The notes below the pieces were generated by a model that saw only the letters and a list, made by a program, of their open reading frames with translations, was not told where the DNA came from and searched no databases. A stretch of 64,000 bases of DNA, from the NCBI RefSeq assembly GCF_009363155.1, contig NZ_CP045302.1, positions 4,356,001 through 4,420,000 of the forward strand, in the 5' to 3' direction. Source of the DNA: Azotobacter salinestris. Its GTDB lineage: Bacteria > Pseudomonadota > Gammaproteobacteria > Pseudomonadales > Pseudomonadaceae. Both the position numbers and the translations under genes were made by a program. Within the stretch, counting starts at the first letter, position 1, and every line of letters begins with the position of its first letter. Shown here piece by piece: positions 1-9,457 of this stretch.

Positions 1-1
1 T

Positions 2-217
2 GACAACCTCTGGCTGCGGGTGCAGGACAGCGGTCCGGGCATTCCGCCGGCGCTGCGCAAGAAGGTGTTCGAGCGCTTCTTCCGGGGGGGAGACGGTCAA
101 GGCGCCGGACTCGGCCTGTCCATCGTGCAACGGGCGGTGGAGCTGCACGGCGGCGAGATCGCCCTGGGCGATTCGCCCCTCGGCGGGCTGGAGGTTTCCG
201 TCCGTCTGCCCCGTTAG
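2..217 (+). CDS. Sensor histidine kinase, C-terminal end (partial)
   Basis: Only the last 71 codons are in the window; the frame is open from base 2. They form the end of a HATPase_c (GHKL) domain: a G1-type box DSGPGIP, an F box FERFFRG and a G2-type box GAGLGLSIV, followed by the final beta strands and a stop at 215-217. This is the ATP-binding module of a two-component sensor kinase. The sensing and dimerisation domains lie upstream, so the stimulus and partner regulator cannot be told. The 117-bp gap before the next gene suggests it ends its operon. Confidence 0.85.
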   Translation, partial: DNLWLRVQDSGPGIPPALRKKVFERFFRGGDGQGAGLGLSIVQRAVELHGGEIALGDSPLGGLEVSVRLPR

Positions 218-334
218 CTATGCTGCGCAGCTGGCGGGCTGCCACCCATCCCATGATGAACGGGCGCGTTAATTCCCAAGCGGCTTGCCAGGGCGCGCCC
301 TAAAATACTCGGAATCCGAACAAGGAGACAGGTC

Positions 335-760
335 ATGTTCGCTCTGGATTCACGTTTGCAACAGGACACCCTGCCCATCGGCGATTTCCCGCTGTGCCGT
401 CTGCTGCTGATGAAGGATGCCCACTATCCCTGGTTCATCCTGGTGCCGCGGCGGGAGGAGGTCGTCGAGCTGTTCCAGCTCGACGCCGAGGACCAGCGGG
501 CCCTCTGGCAGGAAACCAGCGAGCTGGCGGAAATCCTCAAGGACACCTTCGGCGCCGACAAGATGAACGTGGCCGCTCTGGGCAACGTGGTTTCCCAGCT
601 GCACATGCACGTCATCGTGCGCCGGCGCGACGACGCCGCCTGGCCGGCGCCGGTGTGGGGGCGGCATCCGGCGCAGCCCTACACGGACGAGCAGATCACC
701 GCCATCCGCGACAAGCTGCGTCTGGTGCTGACCGGGGATTTCCGCTTCATCGAGGACTGA
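335..760 (+). CDS. HIT domain protein (histidine triad hydrolase family)
   Basis: A 141-residue cytoplasmic protein. The histidine-triad signature QLHMHVIVR sits near residues 88-96 (H90 and H92), typical of HIT nucleotide hydrolases and transferases such as the Hint and Ap4A hydrolase groups. The N-terminal half has the expected family strands ([17 protein letters not shown]). The start is supported by AAGGAGA about 9 bases upstream. It lies 2 bases before slyX and is probably co-transcribed with it. The family is clear; the exact substrate cannot be read from the sequence. Confidence 0.9.
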   Translation: MFALDSRLQQDTLPIGDFPLCRLLLMKDAHYPWFILVPRREEVVELFQLDAEDQRALWQETSELAEILKDTFGADKMNVAALGNVVSQLHMHVIVRRRDDAAWPAPVWGRHPAQPYTDEQITAIRDKLRLVLTGDFRFIED

Positions 761-762
761 AC

Positions 763-972
763 ATGAGCCTGGAAACACGCATCAACGATCTGGAAACCCG
801 CCTGGCCTTCCAGGACGACACCATTCAGGCGCTGAACGATGTGCTGGTCGCCCAGCAGCGGGTAGTCGAGCGGCTGCAGATGCAACTGGAGGCGCTGGCC
901 AAGCGCCAGCAGGAACTGATCGACGAACTCGGCTCGGTGGACGACGACGGCACGCCGCCACCGCATTATTGA
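763..972 (+). CDS. slyX: SlyX family protein
   Basis: A 69-residue acidic protein predicted to be mostly coiled coil, with heptad-like [17 protein letters not shown] and [14 protein letters not shown] segments and the proline-rich PPPHY tail typical of SlyX. Length matches the family (about 70 residues). It starts 2 bases after the HIT gene stop, an arrangement that suggests translational coupling. Its molecular role is unknown in the family despite the name. A hairpin terminator follows. Confidence 0.92.
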   Translation: MSLETRINDLETRLAFQDDTIQALNDVLVAQQRVVERLQMQLEALAKRQQELIDELGSVDDDGTPPPHY

Positions 973-985
973 TTCAGGACCGCGT

Positions 986-1012
986 CGCGCCCATTCGGGC
1001 GCGGGCCCTTTT
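986..1012 (+). terminator. Rho-independent terminator after slyX
   Basis: A 7-bp G+C stem CGCGCCC/GGGCGCG with loop ATTC is followed by GGCCCTTTTCTC. It lies 14 bases after the slyX stop and between convergent genes. Confidence 0.6.
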
Positions 1013-1013
1013 C

Positions 1014-1631
1014 TCAGCGCCGGGTGCGTGGCCGGGCGACCACGTCCTCGGCCTGTAGTCCGCGATCCCGACGGATCACGCTGAACTCCACCTGCTGCCC
1101 CTCGACCAGCACCCGGTGCCTCTCGCCGCGAATGGCGCGAAAGTGCACGAATACATCCTCCCCCGTGTCGCGGGCGATGAAGCCGAAGCCCTTGGTGGTG
1201 TTGAACCACTTCACCGTGCCGACTTCACGGTCGTTCCACACCGATTCGGCCTTCTCCTCGCGGTTCTGCAACCGTTCCTGCCTTGGCACGGTGCGCCGCC
1301 CCAGGTTGAGGCCCAGGTGCAGGAGCACGGCGGCGGCAGCGCAGGACAGGCTGAGCAGCACGGCCGGCTGTCCGCCGATGTACTCCAGCGGCATCAGCAG
1401 GATCAGCGCCTGAAGCAGCACGCTCAGTACCAGCAGGGCCGAGACCAGGCGCTGTGCCGGGTGCGCGACGGGCTCGGCGCCGGGCGCGTGGAGCAGGTTG
1501 AGCAGGCCGAACAGGTTCAGGCAGAGGGCATTGGCCTGCTGCAGAAAGGGCAGGGCGTCGCTGCCGAAGGCGGGAACGAGCGACATTGGCAGAGCCACGC
1601 TCCCTGCCGCGAGATGGAGGATCTTCAGCAT
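1014..1631 (-). CDS. Membrane protein with C-terminal cold-shock domain
   Basis: 205 residues in two parts. The first 110 or so residues are hydrophobic, with about three possible membrane segments (start of the protein, [20 protein letters not shown], and [19 protein letters not shown]). A charged linker follows, then a cold-shock domain from about residue 137, with the RNP1-like [16 protein letters not shown] and RNP2-like DVFVHF motifs that bind single-stranded nucleic acid. CspA-type proteins are normally about 70 residues and soluble, so tethering to the membrane is the notable point. It converges on slyX. Whether it acts as an RNA chaperone at the membrane is inference. Confidence 0.85.
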   Translation of the reverse strand: MLKILHLAAGSVALPMSLVPAFGSDALPFLQQANALCLNLFGLLNLLHAPGAEPVAHPAQRLVSALLVLSVLLQALILLMPLEYIGGQPAVLLSLSCAAAAVLLHLGLNLGRRTVPRQERLQNREEKAESVWNDREVGTVKWFNTTKGFGFIARDTGEDVFVHFRAIRGERHRVLVEGQQVEFSVIRRDRGLQAEDVVARPRTRR

Positions 1632-1897
1632 GTTCGATGACTCACGATAACGATGGAAAAAGTCAGGGCCGGTAAATACATAGACAATGGAGAGCCGGGC
1701 GCTACCCGGTCCGGCCGGTGAGATCGCAAAAAGACCGCGTGCAGCGCGGCAGGCGATTATCGATCCGCCGCGAGTCGCGTTTCATGCGCTGGGACACAGA
1801 GGCCGTGCAGTTTTCGGCAATCTTTCGGACAGCGCCACGCGGGGCAGTCCGCACGCCTCTGGGTTAGAATGCAGGCAGATTCCTGCAGGAGCTTGCC

Positions 1898-2161
1898 ATG
1901 TCGTCCTTCAAAGAAATGATCGAGAACATCACCCCGGAGATCTACCAGAACCTCAAGCTGGCGGTGGAGATCGGCAAATGGCCCGATGGCCGCAAGCTGA
2001 CCCAGGAGCAGAAGGAGCTGAGTCTGCAGGCGATGATCGCCTGGGAGGTCCAGAACCTGCCGGAAGAAGAGCGCACCGGATACATGGGCGAGCAGAAGTG
2101 CAAGTCGAGTGGCGAGCCGATCCCCAACCTGCTGTTCAAGTCCTCGGACACCCTGCACTGA
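1898..2161 (+). CDS. YeaC-type protein (DUF1315)
   Basis: An 87-residue soluble protein starting MSSFKEMIENITPEIY, with the conserved WPDGRKLTQEQKE and MIAWE motifs of the DUF1315/YeaC family. The start is backed by a GCAGGAG site 7 bases upstream. Its stop overlaps the start of the next gene by one base (TGATG), so the two are translationally coupled. The biochemical function of the family is unknown. Confidence 0.85.
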   Translation: MSSFKEMIENITPEIYQNLKLAVEIGKWPDGRKLTQEQKELSLQAMIAWEVQNLPEEERTGYMGEQKCKSSGEPIPNLLFKSSDTLH

Positions 2162-2988
2162 TGGCCGAACTCGCACGCGGTGCGCTGGACAAGATGGCGA
2201 CGCGCCTCGACACCCCGGTGCAGTATGCCCTGCGCCTGGGCGAAGCCCAGGTGCCGGTCAATCCGCTGCTCGGCAGGCCCCTGCGCCTGGAGTACCTGGG
2301 CGCCATCCATTGCAGCCATTGCGGGCGCCGGACCGCCAAGAGCTTCGGTCAGGGCTACTGCTATCCCTGCTTCAAGAAGCTGCCGCAGTGCGACACTTGC
2401 ATCGTCAGTCCGGAGAGGTGCCACCATGCCCTCGGCACTTGTCGCGATCCGGCCTGGGGCGAGCGCTTCTGCATGACCGAGCACGTCGTCTACCTGGCCA
2501 ATTCCTCCGGTATCAAGGTCGGCATCACCCGTGCCAGCCAGGTGCCGACCCGCTGGCTCGACCAGGGGGCGACCCAGGCGCTGCCGATCCTGCGCGTCGC
2601 TACCCGCCAGCAGTCGGGGCTGGTGGAGGACCTCCTGCGCAGCCGGATCGCCGACCGCACCAACTGGCGCGCCCTGCTCAAGGGCGAGGCCGCGCCGGCC
2701 GATCTGCCGGCTGTGCGCGAGCAACTTTTCGAAACCTGCCGGGAGGGGCTGGAGCGCCTGCAGGCGCGCTTCGGTCTGCAGGCGCTCCAGCCCCTGACCG
2801 ACGCCGAGCCCGTGGAGATCCGCTACCCGGTGCAACACTACCCGGGGAAGCTCGTCAGCCTCGACCTGGACAAGACGCCGGTAGTGGAAGGAATTCTGCA
2901 AGGCATCAAGGGCCAGTACCTGATCTTCGACGTCGGGGTGATCAACATCCGCAAGTACACGGCGTACCAGCTGGCCGTCTCGGCCTGA
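2161..2988 (+). CDS. DUF2797 protein with zinc ribbon and GIY-YIG-like segment
   Basis: 275 residues. A Cys cluster typical of a zinc-binding module lies around residues 49-75 (CSHCGRRT, GYCYPC, then CDTC). After it, VYLANSSGIKVGITR resembles the GIY-YIG core seen in T5orf172/MUG113-like proteins; the DUF2797 family carries this feature. The start was chosen as the ATG overlapping the YeaC-type stop; the frame is open further upstream but without homology. pepN follows 72 bases downstream. The function is unknown; nucleic-acid handling is a guess from the motifs. Confidence 0.85.
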   Translation: MAELARGALDKMATRLDTPVQYALRLGEAQVPVNPLLGRPLRLEYLGAIHCSHCGRRTAKSFGQGYCYPCFKKLPQCDTCIVSPERCHHALGTCRDPAWGERFCMTEHVVYLANSSGIKVGITRASQVPTRWLDQGATQALPILRVATRQQSGLVEDLLRSRIADRTNWRALLKGEAAPADLPAVREQLFETCREGLERLQARFGLQALQPLTDAEPVEIRYPVQHYPGKLVSLDLDKTPVVEGILQGIKGQYLIFDVGVINIRKYTAYQLAVSA

Positions 2989-3060
2989 GCCGAGCCCGGT
3001 TTTTATCCCTTCACCCCATTCCGCCGTCCCCAGGAGGGCGGGTATCGATGGAGCCGAACG

Positions 3061-5718
3061 ATGCGTACCGAACAGCCGAAAACCGTTTATCTCAAGGACT
3101 ATCAGGCGCCCGACTACCTGATCGACGAGACCCACCTGAGCTTCGAGCTGCATGAGGACCGCACCCTGGTGCATGCGCGCCTGACGATGCGCCGCAACCC
3201 GGCTCATGGCGCCGGCCTGCCGCCGCTGGTGCTGGACGGGCAGCAGCTGGAACTCCTGTCGGTCGTCCTCGACGAGCGCGAGCTGGGCGCCCATGAATAC
3301 CAGGTGGACGACAGCCACCTGACCCTGCAGCCCGAGCGCGCCGGGTTCGTCGTCGAAACCCGCGTATGCATCCACCCGGAAAGCAACACCGCGCTCGAGG
3401 GGCTCTACAAGTCCGGCAAGATGTTCTGCACCCAGTGCGAGGCCGAGGGCTTCCGCAAGATCACCTACTACCTCGACCGCCCGGACGTGATGAGCACCTT
3501 TACCACCACGCTCACCGCCGAGCAGCAGCGCTACCCGGTACTGCTTTCCAATGGCAACCCGGTGGCCAGCGGCAGCGCGGACAACGGCCGGCACTGGGCG
3601 ACCTGGGAAGACCCCTTCAGGAAGCCCGCCTACCTGTTCGCCCTGGTCGCCGGCGACCTGTGGTGCGTGGAGGACGAATTCACCACCATGAGCGGCCGCG
3701 AGGTGGCCCTGCGCATCTATGTCGAGCCGGAGAACATCGACAAGTGCCAGCACGCCATGGACAGCCTCAAGCGCGCCATGCGCTGGGACGAGGAAGCCTA
3801 CGGTCGCGAGTACGACCTCGACATCTTCATGATCGTCGCGGTCAACGACTTCAACATGGGCGCCATGGAGAACAAGGGGCTCAACATCTTCAACTCCAGC
3901 GCCGTGCTGGCCAAGGCCGAGACCGCCACCGACGCCGCCCATCAGCGGGTCGAGGCGATCGTCGCCCACGAATATTTCCACAACTGGTCGGGCAACCGGG
4001 TGACCTGCCGCGACTGGTTCCAGCTGTCGCTCAAGGAAGGCTTCACCGTGTTCCGCGACGCCGGCTTTTCCGCCGACATGAATTCCGCCACGGTCAAGCG
4101 CATCGAGGACGTCGCCTACCTGCGCACCCACCAGTTCGCCGAGGATGCCGGCCCCATGGCCCACTCGGTGCGCCCGGACTCCTACATGGAGATCTCCAAC
4201 TTCTATACCCTGACCGTCTACGAGAAGGGTTCCGAAGTGGTGGGCATGCTGCGCACCCTGCTCGGTGCCGAGGGCTTTCGCAAGGGCAGCGACCTGTACT
4301 TCCAGCGTCATGACGGCCAGGCGGTGACCTGCGACGACTTCGTCAAGGCCATGGAGGACGCCAACGGCGTCGAGCTGACCCAGTTCAAGCGCTGGTACGG
4401 CCAGGCCGGCACGCCGCGCCTGGAGGTCGCCGAGCAGTACGATGCGAAGACCGGGACCTGCACCCTGACCTTTCGCCAGAGTTGCCCGCCGACCCCCGGC
4501 CAGGCGCACAAGGAGCCTCTGGTGATTCCCGTGGCGCTGGCGCTGCTCGACGGCCAGGGCCGCGAGCTGCCGCTGCGCCTGATCGACGAGGCCGAGGCAT
4601 GCGGTACCAGCCGGGTGCTGGCGGTAACCGCCGCCGAGCAGTCGTTCACCTTCACCGATCTGCCCGAGCGGCCGCTGCCGTCGCTGCTGCGCGGTTTCTC
4701 CGCGCCGGTCAAGCTGGTCTATCCCTACAGCCGCGACCAGCTGATGTTCCTCATGCAGCACGACTCCGACGGCTTCAACCGCTGGGAGGCCGGTCAGCAG
4801 CTCGCCGTGCAGGTGCTGCAGGAGCTGGTCGGCCAGCAGCAGCGCGGCGAATCCATGGTGCTCGACCGGCGCCTGCTCGTGGCGCTGAAGAGCGTGCTGG
4901 AGAACGAAACCCTGGATCAGGCCATGGTCGCCGAGATGCTCTCCCTGCCGGGCGAGGCCTATCTCATCGAGATCAGCGAGGTGGCCGACGTCTATGCCAT
5001 CCATGCGGCCCGGGAGTTCGCCCGCCGCGAGATCGCCAGTGCGCTGTACGAGCCGCTCTGGCAGCGCTACCAGGCCAACCGCGAAATCTCGCGCAGCAGC
5101 GCCTATGTCGCTTCGGCCGAGCACTTCGCCCGCCGCGCCCTGCAGAACATCGCGCTGTCCTACCTGATGCTCAGCGAGAGGCCGGAAGTGCTGGCGGCCT
5201 GCCAGGACCAGTACCAGGCGACCGACAACATGACCGAGCGCCTCGCCGCCCTGGCGGTACTGGTCAACTCGCCGTTCGAGGAGGAAAAGGCCAAGGCGCT
5301 GGCCCTGTTCGCCGACTACTTCCAGGACGATCCGCTGGTCATGGACCAGTGGCTCGGCGTGCAGGCCGGCTGCCCGCTGCCCGGCGGCCTGGAGCGCGTG
5401 CAGGCGCTGATGGAGCACCCGGCGTTCACCTTGAAGAACCCGAACAAGGTGCGTGCGCTGATCGGCGCCTTCGCCAACCAGAACCATGTCAACTTCCACC
5501 GCGCCGACGGCCTGGGTTATCGCTTCCTCGCCGATCAGGTGATCATGCTCAACGCCCTCAACCCGCAGATCGCCGCCCGCCAGCTGGCGCCGTTGACTCG
5601 CTGGCGCAAGTACGACGAGGCCCGTCAGGCACTGATGAGGGCCGAGCTGGAGCGCATCCTCGCCTCCGGCGAGCTGTCCAGCGACGTCTACGAAGTGGTC
5701 AGCAAGAGCCTGCTCTGA
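3061..5718 (+). CDS. pepN: Aminopeptidase N (M1 family)
   Basis: 885 residues, matching the usual 870-890 of proteobacterial PepN. It removes N-terminal amino acids from peptides in the cytoplasm during late protein turnover. Visible catalytic features: the GAMEN exopeptidase motif at about residues 267-271, and the zinc motif HEYFH at 303-307 followed by NWSGNR and the downstream glutamate in LKEGFTVF. The C-terminal half is helical, as in DUF3458-containing PepN. It is probably expressed on its own; a GC-rich hairpin follows the stop. Confidence 0.97.
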   Translation: MRTEQPKTVYLKDYQAPDYLIDETHLSFELHEDRTLVHARLTMRRNPAHGAGLPPLVLDGQQLELLSVVLDERELGAHEYQVDDSHLTLQPERAGFVVETRVCIHPESNTALEGLYKSGKMFCTQCEAEGFRKITYYLDRPDVMSTFTTTLTAEQQRYPVLLSNGNPVASGSADNGRHWATWEDPFRKPAYLFALVAGDLWCVEDEFTTMSGREVALRIYVEPENIDKCQHAMDSLKRAMRWDEEAYGREYDLDIFMIVAVNDFNMGAMENKGLNIFNSSAVLAKAETATDAAHQRVEAIVAHEYFHNWSGNRVTCRDWFQLSLKEGFTVFRDAGFSADMNSATVKRIEDVAYLRTHQFAEDAGPMAHSVRPDSYMEISNFYTLTVYEKGSEVVGMLRTLLGAEGFRKGSDLYFQRHDGQAVTCDDFVKAMEDANGVELTQFKRWYGQAGTPRLEVAEQYDAKTGTCTLTFRQSCPPTPGQAHKEPLVIPVALALLDGQGRELPLRLIDEAEACGTSRVLAVTAAEQSFTFTDLPERPLPSLLRGFSAPVKLVYPYSRDQLMFLMQHDSDGFNRWEAGQQLAVQVLQELVGQQQRGESMVLDRRLLVALKSVLENETLDQAMVAEMLSLPGEAYLIEISEVADVYAIHAAREFARREIASALYEPLWQRYQANREISRSSAYVASAEHFARRALQNIALSYLMLSERPEVLAACQDQYQATDNMTERLAALAVLVNSPFEEEKAKALALFADYFQDDPLVMDQWLGVQAGCPLPGGLERVQALMEHPAFTLKNPNKVRALIGAFANQNHVNFHRADGLGYRFLADQVIMLNALNPQIAARQLAPLTRWRKYDEARQALMRAELERILASGELSSDVYEVVSKSLL

Positions 5719-5727
5719 GTAGCAGAG

Positions 5728-5760
5728 CCCCTGCCTTTCCCGGGAGCGGAAAGGCAGGGC
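5728..5760 (+). terminator. Hairpin downstream of pepN
   Basis: A 13-bp perfect stem, CCCTGCCTTTCC plus one pair, with loop CGGGAGC begins 10 bases after the pepN stop. There is no U-tract, so it may act as a weak terminator or as mRNA 3'-end protection. Confidence 0.5.
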
Positions 5761-5897
5761 GCGGAATGGCTTTGCGGACAACGTCGGCGAATTTCGTCCA
5801 TTCGACCTTGGTATGGCTTCGACTTTCGTCTGGAAGCCAAATTGTCGCAAATGGATAAGACTCGGGCTCGTCGTCAACCTGACTCCGGGAAGCTCCC

Positions 5898-7394
5898 ATG
5901 TATTCTGATCGTATTCGCCTGCCCTCCCTGCTTGAAAAAATCATGAGCGCCGACGAAGCCGCAGCGCTGATCCAGGACGGCATGACCGTCGGCATGAGCG
6001 GATTCACCCGTGCCGGCGAAGCCAAGGCTGTGCCCCTGGCACTGGCCAAGCTGGCCGCCAGCTCGCCGCGCAAGATCTCCCTGGTCACCGGCGCCAGCCT
6101 GGGCAACGATCTGGACAAGAAGCTGACCGAGGCCGGGGCCCTGGCTCGCCGCATGCCCTTCCAGGTGGACAATACCCTGCGCAAGGCGATCAACGAAGGC
6201 AAGGTGCTGTTCGTCGACCAGCACCTGTCGGAAACCGTCGAGCAGATGCGCTCCAAGCAGATCAAGGCTCCGGACATCGCCGTGATCGAAGCCGTCGCCA
6301 TCACCGAGGAAGGTCACATCGTGCCGACCACCTCCGTGGGCAACTCCGCCAGCTTCGTCGCCGAGGCCAAGCAGGTGATCGTCGAGGTCAACCTGGCCCA
6401 CAACCTGAATCTCGAAGGTCTGCACGACATCTATATCCCGGTCGCTCGTCCGGGCCGGGGTCCGGTACCGCTGGTCAAGGTTGACGACCGCATCGGTACC
6501 AAGGCCATTCCGGTCGATCCGGCCAAGATCGTCGCCGTGGTCATCTGCGACACCCCGGACTCGCCGTCCACCGTCACTCCGCCGGACGACGAGACCCAGG
6601 CCATCGCCGACCACCTGATCGCCTTCCTGGAGCGCGAAGTGGCCGCCGGTCGCCTGACCAAGAGCCTGCTGCCGCTGCAGGCCGGCATCGGCTCCATCGC
6701 CAACGCCGTGATGTGCGGTCTGCTGAAGTCCGACTTCAGTGGCCTGACCATGTACTCCGAAGTGCTGCAGGACTCCACCTTCGAGCTGATCGATGCCGGC
6801 AAGATGGACTTCGCTTCGGGCTGCTCCATGACCCTCTCCGAAGAGTGCGGCAAGCGCGTGTTCGGCAACATGGAGAAGTACAAGGACAAGCTGGTGCTGC
6901 GTCCGCAGGAAATCTCCAACCTGCCGGAAATCGCCCGCCGTCTCGGCATCATCGGCATTAACACCGCGCTGGAATTCGACATCTACGGCAACGTCAACTC
7001 CACCCACGTTGGCGGCACCAAGATGATGAACGGCATCGGTGGTTCCGGCGACTTCGCCCGTAACGCCCATACCTCGATCTTCGTCACCAAGTCCATTGCC
7101 AAGGGCGGCGCGATCTCCAGCGTGGTGCCGATGGTCGGCCACGTCGACCATTGCGAACACGACGTGGACGTCGTGGTGACCGAGCAGGGCCTGGCCGACC
7201 TGCGTGGCCTGGCGCCGCGCGAGCGCGCCCGTGCCATCATCGACAACTGCGTGCATCCGGACTACCGCGCTGCGCTGAACGACTACTTCGAGCGCGCCTG
7301 CGCCAAGGGCGGTCAGACCCCGCACATCCTGCGCGAAGCCCTGGAGTGGCACATCAACCTGGAAGAGCGTGGCAGCATGCTGGCCAAAGGCTAA
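5898..7394 (+). CDS. Acetyl-CoA hydrolase / succinate:acetate CoA-transferase family
   Basis: 498 residues, the normal length for class I CoA-transferases of the AarC/Cat1/ScpC type, which move CoA between acetate, succinate or propionate. The expected catalytic glutamate sits in MYSEVLQD at about residue 288. Glycine-rich CoA-site segments follow, such as NSTHVGGTKMMNGIGGSGDF. The start ATG follows GGGAAGCTCCC. It is cytoplasmic and likely used in acetate or propionate metabolism. Choosing between hydrolase and transferase from sequence alone is unsafe, though the family is mostly transferases. A strong terminator follows. Confidence 0.88.
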   Translation: MYSDRIRLPSLLEKIMSADEAAALIQDGMTVGMSGFTRAGEAKAVPLALAKLAASSPRKISLVTGASLGNDLDKKLTEAGALARRMPFQVDNTLRKAINEGKVLFVDQHLSETVEQMRSKQIKAPDIAVIEAVAITEEGHIVPTTSVGNSASFVAEAKQVIVEVNLAHNLNLEGLHDIYIPVARPGRGPVPLVKVDDRIGTKAIPVDPAKIVAVVICDTPDSPSTVTPPDDETQAIADHLIAFLEREVAAGRLTKSLLPLQAGIGSIANAVMCGLLKSDFSGLTMYSEVLQDSTFELIDAGKMDFASGCSMTLSEECGKRVFGNMEKYKDKLVLRPQEISNLPEIARRLGIIGINTALEFDIYGNVNSTHVGGTKMMNGIGGSGDFARNAHTSIFVTKSIAKGGAISSVVPMVGHVDHCEHDVDVVVTEQGLADLRGLAPRERARAIIDNCVHPDYRAALNDYFERACAKGGQTPHILREALEWHINLEERGSMLAKG

Positions 7395-7416
7395 CGCCCG
7401 AGGTTCGCTCGACCCT

Positions 7417-7447
7417 GAAAACCGCGGCCCTCGGGCCGCGGTTTTCG
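7417..7447 (+). terminator. Rho-independent terminator after the CoA-transferase gene
   Basis: Long perfect stem GAAAACCGCGGCCC / GGGCCGCGGTTTTC with a TC-type loop, ending in GTTTTCG. It lies 23 bases after the stop. The A-rich left arm and T-rich right arm make it potentially bidirectional. Confidence 0.85.
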
Positions 7448-7819
7448 TTTGGGCGCCAGATGGGCCGGGTGCGAAGGGTGGCTGGCCCGGGCGGCATTGC
7501 GCTCCTACTTGCACGACTTGCGCCGTGCACCCTCCGACCGCGCTCCATGAACTCTTCCGGCAGGGGCGCTGAAGCGCTCTTGCGCCATGTCTTCCGCCGG
7601 AACTGCCAGACAGCGCTAAAGGTTCCTGCTCCAGGAGGGCAGGCAGAGTCGTCGTGGTGACCTGGCTCGTCCAGCCCGTCGCCCGTCACCTTCAGTATTG
7701 CTGGGGTGGAGCGGATCGGTGCGACTGGCGAAGGCGGTCTGCCATGAAAACGGCAGCTGTCGGCGGAATTGCCTCCCTATGCGGGCTTCAGACCCGCCGC
7801 CATCCTGCCCACACCTTTC
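7448..7819. other. Intergenic stretch without a convincing gene
   Basis: About 370 bases between the CoA-transferase terminator and the end of batD on the other strand. The open frames here have no family resemblance or good ribosome site. I see no RNA gene and no repeat. Confidence 0.5.
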
Positions 7820-9457
7820 TCAGCGCGGATAGAGCGGCGGCAAATGGCTCTGTCCTGGGGCTGTGCCCGTCTCCTCGGCCGGCGGCAGATCGCGGATCGC
7901 CTGCCAGAGATCCTCGCCCTGCCAGCGCTGGCCGCTCTCGCTGTAGAGCGCGCCGTTCAACCCGTCGAGGGCGTCCGACAGGGGCACGAAGCGTGCCGCC
8001 ATCGCGGCCAGGGTTTCCGGTTGCTGGCGGGCCCAGGCGTCGAGGGCCTGGCGGGTCGCCTGGGTGTCGTTGGCCTGGCAGGCGCGGCGCAGGTCGTCGA
8101 GCAGGCTGCGTGGACTCGGCCCGACGATGGCACTGCGCAGCACCGCCGGCTGGCGGCGGGCGCGCCACCAGAGGCCGAAGCCGAGCAGGGTGGTACAGAA
8201 CAGCAGGGCGCTGGCCAGTTGCCAGATCCAGAGCTTCTGCCCCGGCAGGGGGCGGGAAGCAGTGCCGGGCTGCGATGGCTCCTCGGCCAGCGCCGGATTC
8301 TCCGCCACCATCAGGGTACGCGCCGGCAGGCGGGTGTGCTCCAGACGGTCGTGAACGGTGTTCCACCAAACCACCTCCTGCGCCGGCAGTTCGATGCGAC
8401 CATCGCGGGTCGGCACCAGGGCCTCGCGCTCCTCGCGGCTGCCGATCAGGCCGCGCTCGCCTGCCTGGCTGGCAAGTTGCGGCTGGTCGGGGTAGCGGCG
8501 CAGGCCGTCGACCGTCGGGCTGACCAGCGGCGGCAACTGAGCGCCGCTCAGCCCGTCGGCCTTGAGAGTCAGCTGGCGGGTCAGCGACTCGCCGGCCCGC
8601 GCCTGTTCCGGCGCGGGACTCCAGTTCTCGCTCAGGATGAGCGCGCGGGCCGGCAGCCAGGGCGCGTCGGCAGGGTATTCGGCCGGTCTGGCCTTGACGA
8701 TCAGGGGGATGGCCGGCGACTCGACGCGGATCTGCCGGCCGCTGTGCGGGCCGAAAGGCAGCAGGCCGTTGCGGTCCGGGGTACGGCTGACCTCGGTGGC
8801 GGTGAAGGCCTGGGCGGGGATCAGCAGTTCGCCGCTGTGCTGGGGAAAGAGCGCGTAGCGCACTTCGATCACTCCGTGGCGCACGCCGTTGACGGTGGTC
8901 TCGTAGGTGCGTGGCGCACCGAGCGCCTCGACGCGGGCGTCGGTCATCTGCAGCGGACTCAGGCTGCTGTCGTCGTAGAGCGACACCGAGTGGTAGATGC
9001 GCAGGGTGAGCACGACCTGGGCCTGCACGTAGACACTTTCCCGGTCAAGGGTGGCGTCGATGAACACCGACGCCAGTCTGGCCGGGGCGGTCTCGACCGC
9101 GCTTTGCTGCACGTGCAGGACGATCGCCTGGGTCTGGCGGTCGCCCAGGCGCAGGGGCGGGATCGTCAGCTGGCCGGGACGCCTGGGCTGCAGGGTGACG
9201 ATCCAGTGGGTAGCGTTGCGGAAGTCCCCGGTCGTACTGCTCGGACGGTTGACCTGGCGGGTGCCGAGCACCTCGAAGTGCTCCTCGAGGGGGCTCAGGT
9301 CCGGTTTGCCGAGAGGCGCGGGATCACTGCTTTCCAGGGTCAGCTCGAGGGTTTCGCCGGTACCGAGGCGAGTGCGGTCGACCCGGGCGGTGAATTCCTC
9401 GCCCAGGGCCGTCCAGGCCAGCAGGCAGAGCAGAAGGATGCAGAACGGGCGGATCAT
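7820..9457 (-). CDS. batD: BatD-like membrane protein (BatD/oxygen tolerance family)
   Basis: 545 residues with an N-terminal signal-like segment (IRPFCILLLCLLAWTALG). A long beta-rich extracytoplasmic region follows, and a C-terminal membrane segment near LWIWQLASALLFCTTLLGFGL, then a cytoplasmic tail. This is the standard BatD layout. It overlaps the upstream VWA-TPR gene by 4 bases (ATGA) and is the last gene of the MoxR/Bat operon. Bat proteins are linked to envelope stress and aerotolerance in some bacteria, but their biochemical role is unsettled. Confidence 0.85.
   Translation of the reverse strand: MIRPFCILLLCLLAWTALGEEFTARVDRTRLGTGETLELTLESSDPAPLGKPDLSPLEEHFEVLGTRQVNRPSSTTGDFRNATHWIVTLQPRRPGQLTIPPLRLGDRQTQAIVLHVQQSAVETAPARLASVFIDATLDRESVYVQAQVVLTLRIYHSVSLYDDSSLSPLQMTDARVEALGAPRTYETTVNGVRHGVIEVRYALFPQHSGELLIPAQAFTATEVSRTPDRNGLLPFGPHSGRQIRVESPAIPLIVKARPAEYPADAPWLPARALILSENWSPAPEQARAGESLTRQLTLKADGLSGAQLPPLVSPTVDGLRRYPDQPQLASQAGERGLIGSREEREALVPTRDGRIELPAQEVVWWNTVHDRLEHTRLPARTLMVAENPALAEEPSQPGTASRPLPGQKLWIWQLASALLFCTTLLGFGLWWRARRQPAVLRSAIVGPSPRSLLDDLRRACQANDTQATRQALDAWARQQPETLAAMAARFVPLSDALDGLNGALYSESGQRWQGEDLWQAIRDLPPAEETGTAPGQSHLPPLYPR

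Noticed and set aside
1942..5877. Very long open frame (about 1311 codons) on the minus strand opposite pepN and the DUF2797 gene
   Set aside because: It is antisense to well-supported genes. High-GC DNA with strong codon bias often leaves the antisense frame open, and its product shows no domain.
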